DNA from: Leclercia adecarboxylata
GTDB lineage: Bacteria; Pseudomonadota; Gammaproteobacteria; Enterobacterales; Enterobacteriaceae
Reading direction: 5' to 3'
DNA: 64,000 bases
Assembly: GCA_002360945.1 (NCBI GenBank)
Contig: DERO01000050.1
Coordinates: forward strand, 1 to 64,000
The notes under the pieces were generated by a model. The model saw only the letters and a program-made list of their open reading frames with translations. It did not search any database and was not told the origin of the DNA. The position numbers and the translations under genes are program-made. Shown here piece after piece: positions 32,576-40,122 of the stretch. Within the stretch, counting starts at the first letter, position 1; every line of letters begins with the position of its first letter.

Positions 32576-35068
32576 ATGACAACCTACTTCAAAAATGAAC
32601 CACTGGGGTCAACCAGTCCGTACGTTTTATTCGATAACGCACAGAATCTGGACTTCGCAGTTAACAGCATTACTGCTGCGATCTGGCGGGATCGCTTTGG
32701 GAATAACCGTCACACTTGGTATGGTATCGAGCAACTGGCTCTTAACTCGATGCGTAACTATGGCTATATCACGAAGAAGTCTTTTGAACAGGGCGCTACC
32801 CTCGACACTTCTAACACTATTCTTCAGCTCGAAAGCAACGGCGAGTACTACCGCTGGGACGGAGACTGGACACAGCCCAAAGTCGTTCCGCCTGGCTCCA
32901 CGCCGGATACGTCGGGTGGGATCGGGCCGGGGAAATGGGTTGGGGTCGGGGATGGTGCGCTGCGATCCGCGCTTGCAAATCCGCTGGAGGGGGATGGCTT
33001 AGTCGTACTCAGGCAGCCCTACCCATGGGCGGTGGCAAGAACTCAGCGTGAGAAGAACGCGGAGCATTTATCAGCGAAAGACGGGGATGCGGCGGGCGAT
33101 GGCATTGAAAATGACAGCACCGTGTTCGCGACCATCGATGGGGCTACCGTCGCAAAAAAGATAGACCTGGTCGGTGAAGAGTATTTAGTCGATGAGGTAC
33201 CCCGGGGAAACAAATATCATGATGGAATATTTGTTGTCCCTGCATCCATGCCGTATGAGGGAGTACCCTTTGCATTTAAACGCAAGGTCGTCCCGTTCCA
33301 TACACCTAATCACAATGCAGCGCCGTCGCTGAATGTCATCCGGGACGGCAATTTCCGCACTGCCCGGTTGATGCGCGTCACCGAAAAAAATACAGACGGT
33401 GATAACCGTATTTTTCAGGATCTTTGCTTCGATGAGCGTAACCGGCTCATGTATGTGCTGTGCCGTAGTGCCGACAACACGAAAGCAAATGTCGGCCTGT
33501 ACAACATGGACAATGGGGCATTCGATGCAACCATAGTCAGCACCTCTGCCTACACGGACATTCTGCACGGTTCAGGCCTGAGCCTGCAATATACCGACAC
33601 TGGCTCGTACTGGCTCTGGGGTTCAGGCAGAAACACCGCGGCTAAACCTAATGGTGGCAGGGATGTGGTGCGCTTCAAGTATCCGTCTGCCGCAGGGGGA
33701 GCCATTGAGAGCGTGACGCGATATCGGCTGTTGTCTGCTGATATCGACGGCTATGATGGCAATGAAACCACTCCGGAGGTGTCCCGCTGCGGCCGGTACA
33801 TGGCGGTATTTGGTCGTATAGATACCAAGCGGATCATCGTTCGCATCTTTGACATGCGTATCTTCGAAGGCGCTGTCGACGGTGCTGATTTCTCCAGGAA
33901 CTATCTCTACGAATGGGAGCCCGAGCAGGATTTACTGGCTGATAACGCATTCAGTGAGCCTCAGCCCAAGCAGGGCATGTGTTGTGACGGGACGTATGTT
34001 TATCTCATCGCCGGCACTTCACGAAAGGCCACGGGCAAACACCTGCATGTCTATACCCTCGACGGGAAGCTGGTCGCCAAACACAATGCGCTCGATGCCG
34101 AATCAGCATCAGCCAATGCATTCAATGAACCGCAGGGCCTGACCACTCTCGCGCTGGGCAATGATACAAGTTCGTTCTCACTGGTAACCAATACCGTTGG
34201 TAACAACTCGTCACTGGCTGGCTACAAAGCAAATACGGTAATTGCTGTATGCAACACGCCGGCCTTTTTCAAGGCGGGGAACAGTAACGGGATCGGCACT
34301 CAGATCCCGCAATGCCGCCTGCATGTGTCTAATACCGGGTTTCCGACGAAGATAGTCAGCCCGCCAGGCGGGATGCTGGGGGCGTACCAGAACGCGGGAA
34401 CCACGTCATTCGTGGGTATTCTGGGCTCTGGTGACCCTGGTTTCACCCACGAACTGATGCTCGGCAGCCCGGAGCAACCCCGTTCTGGTCGCGTCAGCTA
34501 CACCTCAGATGTGGACGGAAGCTATCAGATATCTTTCTGGGCTAACAGCGTGAAGCTTTTCAGCGGGAATATTGCCGCGGACGGTTCTTTCAGCCTGTTG
34601 CGCAGCGGGCCAACCGGCAACATGGGGACAGCGTCAACCCCGTGGGGAACGGCATACCTGCAGGTCGCGCCGGTTATCGTATCTGACCGGGAACACAAAG
34701 AGCAGGAAACCGAGCTGGATGCAGCTGAAAAGCGCGTTGCTGCCCGATGCAAATTACTGGTGCGAAAGTACAAACTGAAAGAGTCAGTGCGTGAGAAGGG
34801 TGCCAGCGCCCGGTGGCACATCGGCGTAATTGCGCAGGATGTGGCTGACGCTTTCAGGGCTGAAGGTCTGGACCCGTTTGCGTATGGCATCGTTTGCTAC
34901 GATGAATGGGATGAACAACCGGAAATTCAGGAAGTGGATGAGGTGCTAAGTGATGACGGGCAGGAGGTGATAGTTCCGTATGTAGCCTACCGTCCTTACC
35001 GCGCCGCAGGAAGCAAATACCAGATCCGCTACGACGAGTTGCTGTGCTTCATCATTTCAGCGCTTTAG
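32576..35068 (+). CDS. Tailspike / fibre with S74 intramolecular chaperone
   Basis: 830 residues from ATG 32576 (GGAG upstream). Residues 1-130 (TTYFKNEPLGSTSPYVLFDN, ILQLESNGEYYRWDGDW) are the virion-attachment head of podovirus/siphovirus tailspikes. The middle 200-590 looks like a repeated-blade beta structure that could bind or cut a surface glycan. The last 140 residues (VSDREHKEQETEL, RWHIGVIAQDVADAFRAEGL) form a peptidase S74 endosialidase chaperone that self-cleaves at the serine of VSDRE. Host range determinant; substrate unknown. Confidence 0.85.
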   Translation: MTTYFKNEPLGSTSPYVLFDNAQNLDFAVNSITAAIWRDRFGNNRHTWYGIEQLALNSMRNYGYITKKSFEQGATLDTSNTILQLESNGEYYRWDGDWTQPKVVPPGSTPDTSGGIGPGKWVGVGDGALRSALANPLEGDGLVVLRQPYPWAVARTQREKNAEHLSAKDGDAAGDGIENDSTVFATIDGATVAKKIDLVGEEYLVDEVPRGNKYHDGIFVVPASMPYEGVPFAFKRKVVPFHTPNHNAAPSLNVIRDGNFRTARLMRVTEKNTDGDNRIFQDLCFDERNRLMYVLCRSADNTKANVGLYNMDNGAFDATIVSTSAYTDILHGSGLSLQYTDTGSYWLWGSGRNTAAKPNGGRDVVRFKYPSAAGGAIESVTRYRLLSADIDGYDGNETTPEVSRCGRYMAVFGRIDTKRIIVRIFDMRIFEGAVDGADFSRNYLYEWEPEQDLLADNAFSEPQPKQGMCCDGTYVYLIAGTSRKATGKHLHVYTLDGKLVAKHNALDAESASANAFNEPQGLTTLALGNDTSSFSLVTNTVGNNSSLAGYKANTVIAVCNTPAFFKAGNSNGIGTQIPQCRLHVSNTGFPTKIVSPPGGMLGAYQNAGTTSFVGILGSGDPGFTHELMLGSPEQPRSGRVSYTSDVDGSYQISFWANSVKLFSGNIAADGSFSLLRSGPTGNMGTASTPWGTAYLQVAPVIVSDREHKEQETELDAAEKRVAARCKLLVRKYKLKESVREKGASARWHIGVIAQDVADAFRAEGLDPFAYGIVCYDEWDEQPEIQEVDEVLSDDGQEVIVPYVAYRPYRAAGSKYQIRYDELLCFIISAL

Positions 35069-35164
35069 TCAGTAATCCTCAGCCAAGTCCTGCATGGAAG
35101 ACGCTATTACCAGGGCTAATACGGTCACGGCAAGGATGCCGGTAATCAACAGTGCAATTAACAT
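35069..35164 (-). CDS. 31-residue single-helix membrane microprotein
   Basis: MLIALLITGILAVTVLALVI followed by ASSMQDLAEDY. AGGAGAG sits just ahead of the ATG at ideal distance. One membrane helix and an acidic tail. Transcribed away from the LexA-box operon 90 bases to the right, in reverse to the tail genes. Too short for ordinary gene calling. Family not recognised; size and shape recall SOS membrane peptides such as TisB, but sequence does not match. Confidence 0.55.
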   Translation of the reverse strand: MLIALLITGILAVTVLALVIASSMQDLAEDY

Positions 35165-35252
35165 ACGCTCTCCTGATGTTGGCCTTCTCAGGAAAATGTA
35201 ATGCACGAATGTGACAGTCAGATTGCTCCTTGATCTGCAACCCTTTTAAAAC

Positions 35253-35272
35253 TACTGTATATATAAACAGTA
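35253..35272 (+). promoter_or_regulatory. LexA (SOS) box before UmuD'-like operon
   Basis: TACTGTATATATAAACAGTA, matching CTGT-N8-ACAG with an AT-rich centre, 18 bases before the next ATG, the same distance as at the dinI-like gene. Confidence 0.92.
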
Positions 35273-35290
35273 AAATAAGAAGGAGGGTTT

Positions 35291-35530
35291 ATGCCACGCA
35301 GAATCGATATTGAGGGTGCTTTTCACACAGCCATTAAAGACGAGCCTAACGGGCGTCGAACTGTAACGACAGAGGACTTCGTGAAGCATCTGGCCCTGGC
35401 GAACTGGAACTGGTCGCTCAAAGAGGCGAACGACTGGATCGAGAGCCACGTTTCGACCTTTAAAGACATTTCGCCTAACGAGGGTCAGGCGCGCACTTTC
35501 ATGCTCTTCAATCCGAACGGAGGTCTGTAA
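35291..35530 (+). CDS. SOS-controlled small prophage protein, unknown
   Basis: 79 residues, MPRRIDIEGAFHTAIKDEPN, then RRTVTTEDFVKHLALANWNW and ARTFMLFNPNGGL. GGAGGG precedes the ATG. First gene after a LexA box, and its stop overlaps the start of a UmuD'-like gene (TAATG), so the two are co-translated. Similar proteins are common at the right end of lambdoid prophages but I know no function. Candidate antirepressor or DNA-damage adaptor (inference). Confidence 0.78.
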   Translation: MPRRIDIEGAFHTAIKDEPNGRRTVTTEDFVKHLALANWNWSLKEANDWIESHVSTFKDISPNEGQARTFMLFNPNGGL

Positions 35531-35847
35531 TGGGCTTTCCTTCACCAGCTGCTGATTACGTAGCACCACGTTTATCTGCGGAAATTATCTGCGGCGTCGG
35601 CATCGATACTCGCATCCTGGAAACGTCTTCCGGGTTTGCTGTTATCGAACCTGTGACCCGACTGGTGCAGGGACAGGTTCTGCTGATCCTCAGTGGCGGG
35701 CAGACACAATTTGCACGCTTTCTGGGAAAAGCGTTAATCACGGAGGACGGCGAGGCGATAGAAGGCGACGCAGCGGAAGAAGTCGAGGTCATGGGCAGAG
35801 TGACGTTTTTCATCAATAGCGCAGACACTGATGACCTTCCGGTGTAA
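35530..35847 (+). CDS. UmuD'-like (HumD-type) protein without catalytic residues
   Basis: 105 residues. It begins MGFPSPAADYVAPRLS; in UmuD self-cleavage between Cys24 and Gly25 leaves exactly GFPSPAADYV as the new N-terminus, so this gene encodes the processed form directly, as HumD of phage P1 does. The rest fits the UmuD' beta fold (VLLILSGGQTQFARF, VEVMGRVTFFI), but the serine motif GDSM appears as GFAV and the lysine region as FARF, so peptidase activity is lost. Expected to pair with UmuD/UmuC and modulate translesion synthesis or to act on host repressors (inference). Confidence 0.72.
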   Translation: MGFPSPAADYVAPRLSAEIICGVGIDTRILETSSGFAVIEPVTRLVQGQVLLILSGGQTQFARFLGKALITEDGEAIEGDAAEEVEVMGRVTFFINSADTDDLPV

Positions 35848-35972
35848 AAAGCGGTTATCAAAACTCTAAGGCATTATCGCAAAAACAAGAGGTTATAAAG
35901 CAGGTCAAAACAGCCAGAAAAACTGATTTTGCGTTATCATTATTATATTAATTAATAACTTAAAATGAGTTC
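35848..35972 (+). other. AT-rich prophage end
   Basis: No gene. TTATATTAATTAATAACTTA marks the phage side of the attachment site. Confidence 0.5.
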
Positions 35973-36146
35973 ATGAAAATACTGCTGCGTCATATGGAAT
36001 GGTTCGAAGCCGCAGACCTGATCGTTAAAGGTATGGAAGGCGCGATTAACGCCAAAACCGTAACCTACGATTTCGAACGTCTGATGGAAGGCGCTAAGCT
36101 GCTGAAATGTTCAGAGTTTGGTGACGCGATCATCGCAAACATGTAA
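35973..36146 (+). pseudogene. icd: Displaced 3' end of icd (prophage attR)
   Basis: Open frame MKI then [20 protein letters not shown] on to [13 protein letters not shown], stop: the C-terminal 55 or so residues of isocitrate dehydrogenase. The phage brought its own icd 3' end to keep the gene intact at attL (outside the window) and pushed the original end here, as e14 and phage 21 do. Homology begins near 35982. The ATG is accidental; no function as a protein. Confidence 0.92.
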
Positions 36147-36169
36147 TCCGGATTCCGGGTTGTATGAAA

Positions 36170-36197
36170 ACGGGAGCCGATGGGCTCCCGTTTTTTA
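36170..36197 (+). terminator. Original icd terminator
   Basis: ACGGGAGCC, GATG, GGCTCCCGT, TTTTT, 24 bases after the icd' stop. Confidence 0.88.
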
Positions 36198-36215
36198 TTG
36201 TAAACCTTCGAACGG

Positions 36216-36320
36216 TTATCAAAATTAAGATAGCGTCAGGAATGATGGCGGGCGACAAAGGGCGTTGCGGCGGAAGATGTTGAGGTTATATCGGTTTCAG
36301 AAAATTAACTAAAGGCAGAT
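36216..36320 (+). pseudogene. Possible remnant of an older prophage right end
   Basis: GGTTATCAAAA and, further on, a frame reading GVAAEDVEVISVSEN resemble GGTTATCAAAA (35853 on) and AAEEVEVMGRV of the UmuD'-like gene. Short and imperfect; suggests debris of a related phage. Confidence 0.35.
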
Positions 36321-36381
36321 GACAAATGAAAAATACGTTCTAAGATTCTCAAGGAACAAACCTGAGAACATGGAGTTTCTA

Positions 36382-36489
36382 ATGACAATTGCGTTGCTGG
36401 CAGCCTTATCCGCGCTTCTGATTGTGTCGGGGCTTATCTACGTTTTGAGGCAGTTAATGAATGCCTGGTGTGAACCGGAACGCCACTAG
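36382..36489 (+). CDS. 35-residue membrane microprotein
   Basis: MTIALLAALSALLIVSGLIY, then VLRQLMNAWCEPERH; GGAG six bases before the ATG; an in-frame ATG four codons earlier exists. One membrane helix. In phage debris after attR. No family recognised. Confidence 0.45.
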   Translation: MTIALLAALSALLIVSGLIYVLRQLMNAWCEPERH

Positions 36490-36614
36490 GCAACCCACTC
36501 TATTCATCTCCACTTCCGTACAAGATCTGCCCTACGTCGCGGTGGGTTCCGTCTCTGGAACTCGTCCTGCGTTTAGTGACGCTATTATCTAAAATTGTAT
36601 CCGGATTATAGATG

Positions 36615-36640
36615 CGGGAGCCCGGGAGCTCCCGTTTTTT
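36615..36640 (+). terminator. Second icd-like terminator
   Basis: CGGGAGC, six bases, GCTCCCG, six T, preceded by TATCCGGATT as the icd terminator is by TAATCCGGATT. Probably a decayed duplicate. Confidence 0.65.
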
Positions 36641-36663
36641 ATGGGCATTCAGGAGGAGGGATC

Positions 36664-36927
36664 ATGATTGACGACACATGGCTTCATCGCCTTAGTGCAG
36701 GCGAAATATCCACGCTAACGCCAGCAACTCTGGCAGAGCTTGCCAGCGAGCTGTTCTCGCTCCGCCAGGAGAACGCCCTGCTGAAACAGCAGTTAGCCAC
36801 CGAAGTGAAGCTCCCCTACACCAGCGCCAGCCCCGTATGCGATATCGAAGCCGGGTACGCCGCAGGCGTCAGCGACAGCAAAGAGGCAATACGCCGTGCA
36901 GGGTTTTTGATCGAAGGGGATGATTGA
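36664..36927 (+). CDS. Prophage-type protein in post-attR debris
   Basis: 87 residues from ATG 36664 (GGAGG upstream): MIDDTWLHRLSAGEISTLTP, coiled coil LASELFSLRQENALLKQQLA, then YAAGVSDSKEAIRRAGFLIE. Resembles small early-region phage proteins. Its presence outside attR supports an older, mostly lost phage at the same site. Confidence 0.65.
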   Translation: MIDDTWLHRLSAGEISTLTPATLAELASELFSLRQENALLKQQLATEVKLPYTSASPVCDIEAGYAAGVSDSKEAIRRAGFLIEGDD

Positions 36928-37142
36928 GTAGAAGAACCCGGCTGGGTGCCGGGCCTGCTCACATTAAAACCAGTTAAATTTGTCAGAAAGAATCAACAAC
37001 AACGAACTGGCACAAACAAGGTTAATACAAATCACGAATCTGCTGGAAACATTCATGTTATCAATACCATTATGGCTGTACTGGAATTGTGTTAATAAGC
37101 GTAATAGCAAAATCCAGAACGTCAAATCGCAACATAATGGGC
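36928..37142. other. Non-coding spacer
   Basis: A hairpin CCCGGC/GCCGGG at about 36942-36958 without a T run follows the phage debris. An open frame at 36980-37213 runs through a terminator hairpin and is not credible. Confidence 0.5.
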
Positions 37143-37237
37143 AAAAAAAAGCCCACGAAACGTGGGCAAGAAATACTGGAAGCAATGTGAGCAATGTCGT
37201 ACTGAATACCTGAGTGATTTGCTCAACTATTCAGTGT
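37143..37237 (-). ncRNA. Candidate small RNA on the minus strand
   Basis: About 95 bases. 5' hairpin: ACTGAATA/TATTCAGT (37201-37208 with 37228-37235) with inner TGAG/CTCA; single-stranded middle; 3' terminator hairpin GCCCACG, TTT, CGTGGGC with eight U (37143-37167). A minus-strand TTGCAA (37266-37271), 17 bases, TATCTT (37243-37248) could be its promoter. No protein frame is served by this terminator. Layout is that of Hfq-binding sRNAs. Confidence 0.5.
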
Positions 37238-37419
37238 TGAGAAAGATAATATTTCTCATTAGCGATTGCAACCCCAATTTTTGTGCAGAACCTCGGTTTT
37301 TCGCTTTTTTCTTAAATTTCTCACGTGATGGTAATCACAAACTTGCAATTCTGAATCCTGTGCTAAGCTTTGTGTGTATTTGATTTGACGACAAAAACCA
37401 TACAGAGAGGAAAGCAGTT

Positions 37420-37668
37420 ATGGGAATCATATCCTGGATTATCTTTGGGCTTATCGCGGGTATTCTGGCTAAGTGGATCATGCCGGGCAAAGATGGCGGT
37501 GGATTCATCGTTACGGTCATACTGGGTATCATCGGCGCCGTGGTCGGCGGCTGGATCAGCACCCTCTTCGGTTTCGGCAGAGTCGATGGCTTTAACTTCG
37601 GCAGCTTCATGGTCGCGGTAATTGGCGCACTGGTGGTGCTGTTTATCTACCGTAAAGTAAGAAGCTAA
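37420..37668 (+). CDS. yeaQ: GlsB/YeaQ/YmgE-family membrane protein
   Basis: 82 residues, identical in length to E. coli YeaQ and almost the same sequence (MGIISWIIFGLIAGILAKWI, MPGKDGGG). Three membrane helices with Gly-rich packing. Stress-related inner-membrane protein of unknown biochemical role. GAGGAA upstream; marks the start of collinearity with the E. coli yea region. Confidence 0.95.
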   Translation: MGIISWIIFGLIAGILAKWIMPGKDGGGFIVTVILGIIGAVVGGWISTLFGFGRVDGFNFGSFMVAVIGALVVLFIYRKVRS

Positions 37669-37683
37669 ACCGACGCTTCAGAC

Positions 37684-37713
37684 AAAAAGACCGCCCACAG
37701 TGGCGGTCTTTTT
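37684..37713. terminator. Bidirectional terminator between yeaQ and yoaJ
   Basis: AAAAAGACCGCC, six bases, GGCGGTCTTTTT serves both convergent transcripts. Confidence 0.9.
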
Positions 37714-37720
37714 GCATTCG

Positions 37721-37795
37721 TTACCACCAGCCGAGCTGGCTACCGGCAACGGCCGCGATGGCGACAATCAGCATAATGATGGTTGTTTTTCTCAC
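37721..37795 (-). CDS. yoaJ: Small membrane protein YoaJ
   Basis: 24 residues from a GTG start: MRKTTIIMLIVAIAAVAGSQ, then LGWW. E. coli YoaJ is also 24 residues and has KKTTIIM at the start and ELGWW at the end. Start follows the yoaK stop directly (TAAGTG). One membrane helix, function unknown. Confidence 0.88.
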   Translation of the reverse strand: MRKTTIIMLIVAIAAVAGSQLGWW

Positions 37796-37894
37796 TTATC
37801 CCCCGGGCGCAGCGTAACCGCCGACAAAAAACCACGTTAAAAAGATGACCGCCGTGATAAAAATCACGATCGGGAACAGAATACCAAGCCGCAT
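37796..37894 (-). CDS. yoaK: Small membrane protein YoaK
   Basis: 32 residues, MRLGILFPIVIFITAVIFLT, WFFVGGYAAPGG; E. coli YoaK has the same length and FFIGGYAAPGA end. Operon with yoaJ; same place between yeaP and yeaQ as in E. coli. One membrane helix; function unknown. Confidence 0.92.
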   Translation of the reverse strand: MRLGILFPIVIFITAVIFLTWFFVGGYAAPGG

Positions 37895-37938
37895 GCTACC
37901 ACCTGTCCTGAATGCAAAAACCCGTTGAGTGTACGGGG

Positions 37939-38967
37939 TTAATCGATATTGAGAAAGGGCGTTTTGAGTTTGCCTTTCTTCTCGCTGTACATAGCGGCAT
38001 CGGCAGCCCGTAGGGCGCTGTCGGCATCGATTTTGGCAGGATCTACCTCAATCACCCCCAGACTGGCACCCGGATAGACGAGATGCACGTCCCCCAGCCA
38101 GTATTCACCGGCAATCTGCGCGCTCAGCTGCGTTTTTACCACGGTTAATGAAGCTTGCTCGCCGCTCTCGCGATCCTGACTGAGACAGGCAACCAGAAAC
38201 TCGTCCCCGCCGAGCCTGCCCACAATCTCATCGTCGCCGCGTCCGTCGTTGAGGCGATTGCCCACCTCAACCAGGAATCGATCCCCCGTCTCATGACCAA
38301 AGCGATCGTTGATCAGCTTAAAATCATCCAGATCGATGTAGGCAATAATGGCGTTGCGGTTCATATGGCGCGCCAGCGAGAAGAGGGTGGTGAGGTTCTC
38401 GAAGATGGCGCGGCGGTTCGGCAGGCCGGTCAGGGCATCGGTATAGGAGTAAGCAATGAGGGCGGAGTTGGCTTCGCGCAGTTGCCTGACCAGCGACTCT
38501 TTCTCAATGTACTGGGCGATAAGCCCGGCGAAGAGCTTAAACACGTGCTCACCGCGTTCGCTCAGCTGCTGTCTGCGGGTGCTGGTGGCGCAGAGGGTGC
38601 CATAGAGTGAACCATCCGTCAGATGAATCGGTATGCTCATATAGGTGGTGATACCCAGCGCTTTTGCCGCATCGCAATCTGCCCAGCGTTGAGGCACGTT
38701 ATCACTGTAAAAGCAGTCGGAATCGATCGCGCGTTTACACAGGGTCTCGCACCAGGGAACGCTGAGGCCTTCCGGGATCTGCATCTGTTTGCTGTTGCGG
38801 GCGTACAGGATGTGCTGCAGGCGGGCATTAATATCGACTTTGGTGAGGTAGGTCGACTCCATGTCGGTGACCACTTCAAGCATTTCGAGCAGCTGACGCA
38901 CCAGGCTCTCTAAAGATTGCTCAGTGCTGAGCGTTTCTGAAACACGGGCAAGAATAATATCCGACAT
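37939..38967 (-). CDS. dgcP: Diguanylate cyclase DgcP (GAF-GGDEF)
   Basis: 342 residues from the MSDIILARVSETLS start; upstream 29 codons are not conserved. GAF domain about 20-165 (LCKRAIDSDCFYSD, STPIHL-like MSIPIHLTDGSLYGTLC), GGDEF domain from LTGLPNRRAIFENLTTLFSL to the active site RLGGDEFLVA and final DAAMYSEKKGK. Makes cyclic di-GMP from two GTP; in E. coli it acts at the cell pole with FimV. Same position as yeaP in E. coli. Confidence 0.93.
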   Translation of the reverse strand: MSDIILARVSETLSTEQSLESLVRQLLEMLEVVTDMESTYLTKVDINARLQHILYARNSKQMQIPEGLSVPWCETLCKRAIDSDCFYSDNVPQRWADCDAAKALGITTYMSIPIHLTDGSLYGTLCATSTRRQQLSERGEHVFKLFAGLIAQYIEKESLVRQLREANSALIAYSYTDALTGLPNRRAIFENLTTLFSLARHMNRNAIIAYIDLDDFKLINDRFGHETGDRFLVEVGNRLNDGRGDDEIVGRLGGDEFLVACLSQDRESGEQASLTVVKTQLSAQIAGEYWLGDVHLVYPGASLGVIEVDPAKIDADSALRAADAAMYSEKKGKLKTPFLNID

Positions 38968-39098
38968 GACGCTGCTCAACTCCTTTACAGAAGGCCTCTG
39001 TACCTGTCTGTTTTGCTGAAAGAATAGACGGCGGGTAGTAGAACATGAATTCACAAAATTTCATATATTCTGGCGATGAACAGCGAATTATGGCGGGT

Positions 39099-39125
39099 AA
39101 AAAAATCCCCGGCACGGGCCGGGGA
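39099..39125 (-). terminator. Terminator, minus strand
   Basis: Minus-strand CCCCGGC, CCGT, GCCGGGG with seven U; follows the small gene at 39161-39280. Confidence 0.8.
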
Positions 39126-39160
39126 AAAGTACATCTTGATTACGGAATGATGTTCTCTGG

Positions 39161-39280
39161 TCAATGTGAGAACAGCGCCACTTTAGCAATGAAAGATGTC
39201 GCCATAATGAAGAAATCATGGAGAAACGATACCACTTTCGCCCTGGTGACAGGCTCCGCTGGCTGATATACACTCTGCAT
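39161..39280 (-). CDS. 39-residue small protein with own terminator
   Basis: MQSVYQPAEPVTRAKVVSFL, then HDFFIMATSFIAKVALFSH. AGGA nine bases before the ATG and a strong terminator 36 bases after the stop make it a complete small transcription unit. The second half could be an amphipathic or membrane helix. Not recognised from E. coli. Confidence 0.5.
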   Translation of the reverse strand: MQSVYQPAEPVTRAKVVSFLHDFFIMATSFIAKVALFSH

Positions 39281-39322
39281 TAAGAATATTCCTATGCATT
39301 CAGCAGCCAATTACGAGGAAGT

Positions 39323-39628
39323 ATGTTTCAGTTAAATCCGGGCAGCCTGGCGATGGTTATCGGTGCCCGCACGCCAGCAGGCCGTCGCAATATCGGCAAA
39401 TCCGTTGAGTTATTCAGTCTTTGTGAACCGGGACAGCGTTTCCTGAACCCGGTCAATGGGGTGATGACAGAACTCCCGCCAGGGGCCGAGCGCGCCCTGT
39501 GGCTGGTGACCGGTGATGTGTATTCGGTGGATAGCCAGCACGGCTTTGCGTTTGTGCGCCCGGAACATCTGATGCCGCTCACGCCTGAAGCGTCGCCGGA
39601 AACCCTCGACGCCCTGATGCTGGATTGA
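39323..39628 (+). CDS. Conserved protein, unknown function
   Basis: 101 residues, MFQLNPGSLAMVIGARTPAG, RRNIGKSVELFSLCEPGQRF, ending DALMLD. GAGG just before the ATG. No membrane segment or motif; beta-rich. Convergent with yeaO (one base between stops). Not part of the E. coli K-12 order. Confidence 0.75.
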   Translation: MFQLNPGSLAMVIGARTPAGRRNIGKSVELFSLCEPGQRFLNPVNGVMTELPPGAERALWLVTGDVYSVDSQHGFAFVRPEHLMPLTPEASPETLDALMLD

Positions 39629-39629
39629 T

Positions 39630-39974
39630 TTAAAGCTGACGCAGCCAGTCGGCTAACACCAGAGCGTGATTCTGCTCCCGGTCTTTCGCACCAAACAGCA
39701 GGGTCACGGTCTGCTCGTCCGCCAGGCGGGCAATCCGCAGCCCCTCATTCAGATGTTGCGCCAGCTCCTGACGATAAGCCTCGCTGAAGCTGGCGAAGTC
39801 GATCGTCTCGCTATGAAACGCCTTACGCAGGTCGCTGGACGGGGTGAGGGTTTTGCACCACTCATCGCAGGCTAACGCCTCCTTTTTCATCCCCCGCGGC
39901 CAGAGCCGGTCCACCAGGATCCGGTAACCATCCTCTTGACTGGCCTCGTCATACAGTCGCTTGCACTGAATCAT
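39630..39974 (-). CDS. yeaO: DUF488 protein YeaO
   Basis: 114 residues from MIQCKRLYDEASQ (AAGGAG upstream); the frame continues upstream without conservation. GYRILVDRLWPRGMKK and NHALVLADWLRQL agree with E. coli YeaO (115). Function unknown; the DUF488 family has an arginine- and cysteine-rich pocket. Confidence 0.93.
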   Translation of the reverse strand: MIQCKRLYDEASQEDGYRILVDRLWPRGMKKEALACDEWCKTLTPSSDLRKAFHSETIDFASFSEAYRQELAQHLNEGLRIARLADEQTVTLLFGAKDREQNHALVLADWLRQL

Positions 39975-40122
39975 CGCTTTGCTCCTTTTCCCGGCCATGA
40001 CAAACCGCTGCAACGCTACCACATTCCGCCCACGTATTTTAAGGTGTTGTGATATCAACGAAAGATCGGTAGTCTGACGCGCCTTATGTTATCTGATATT
40101 TGTCTGGCATAAGGATCACTCT

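Noticed and set aside
36980..37213. 77-codon plus frame near yeaQ
   Set aside because: Passes through a minus-strand terminator hairpin and lacks coding features.
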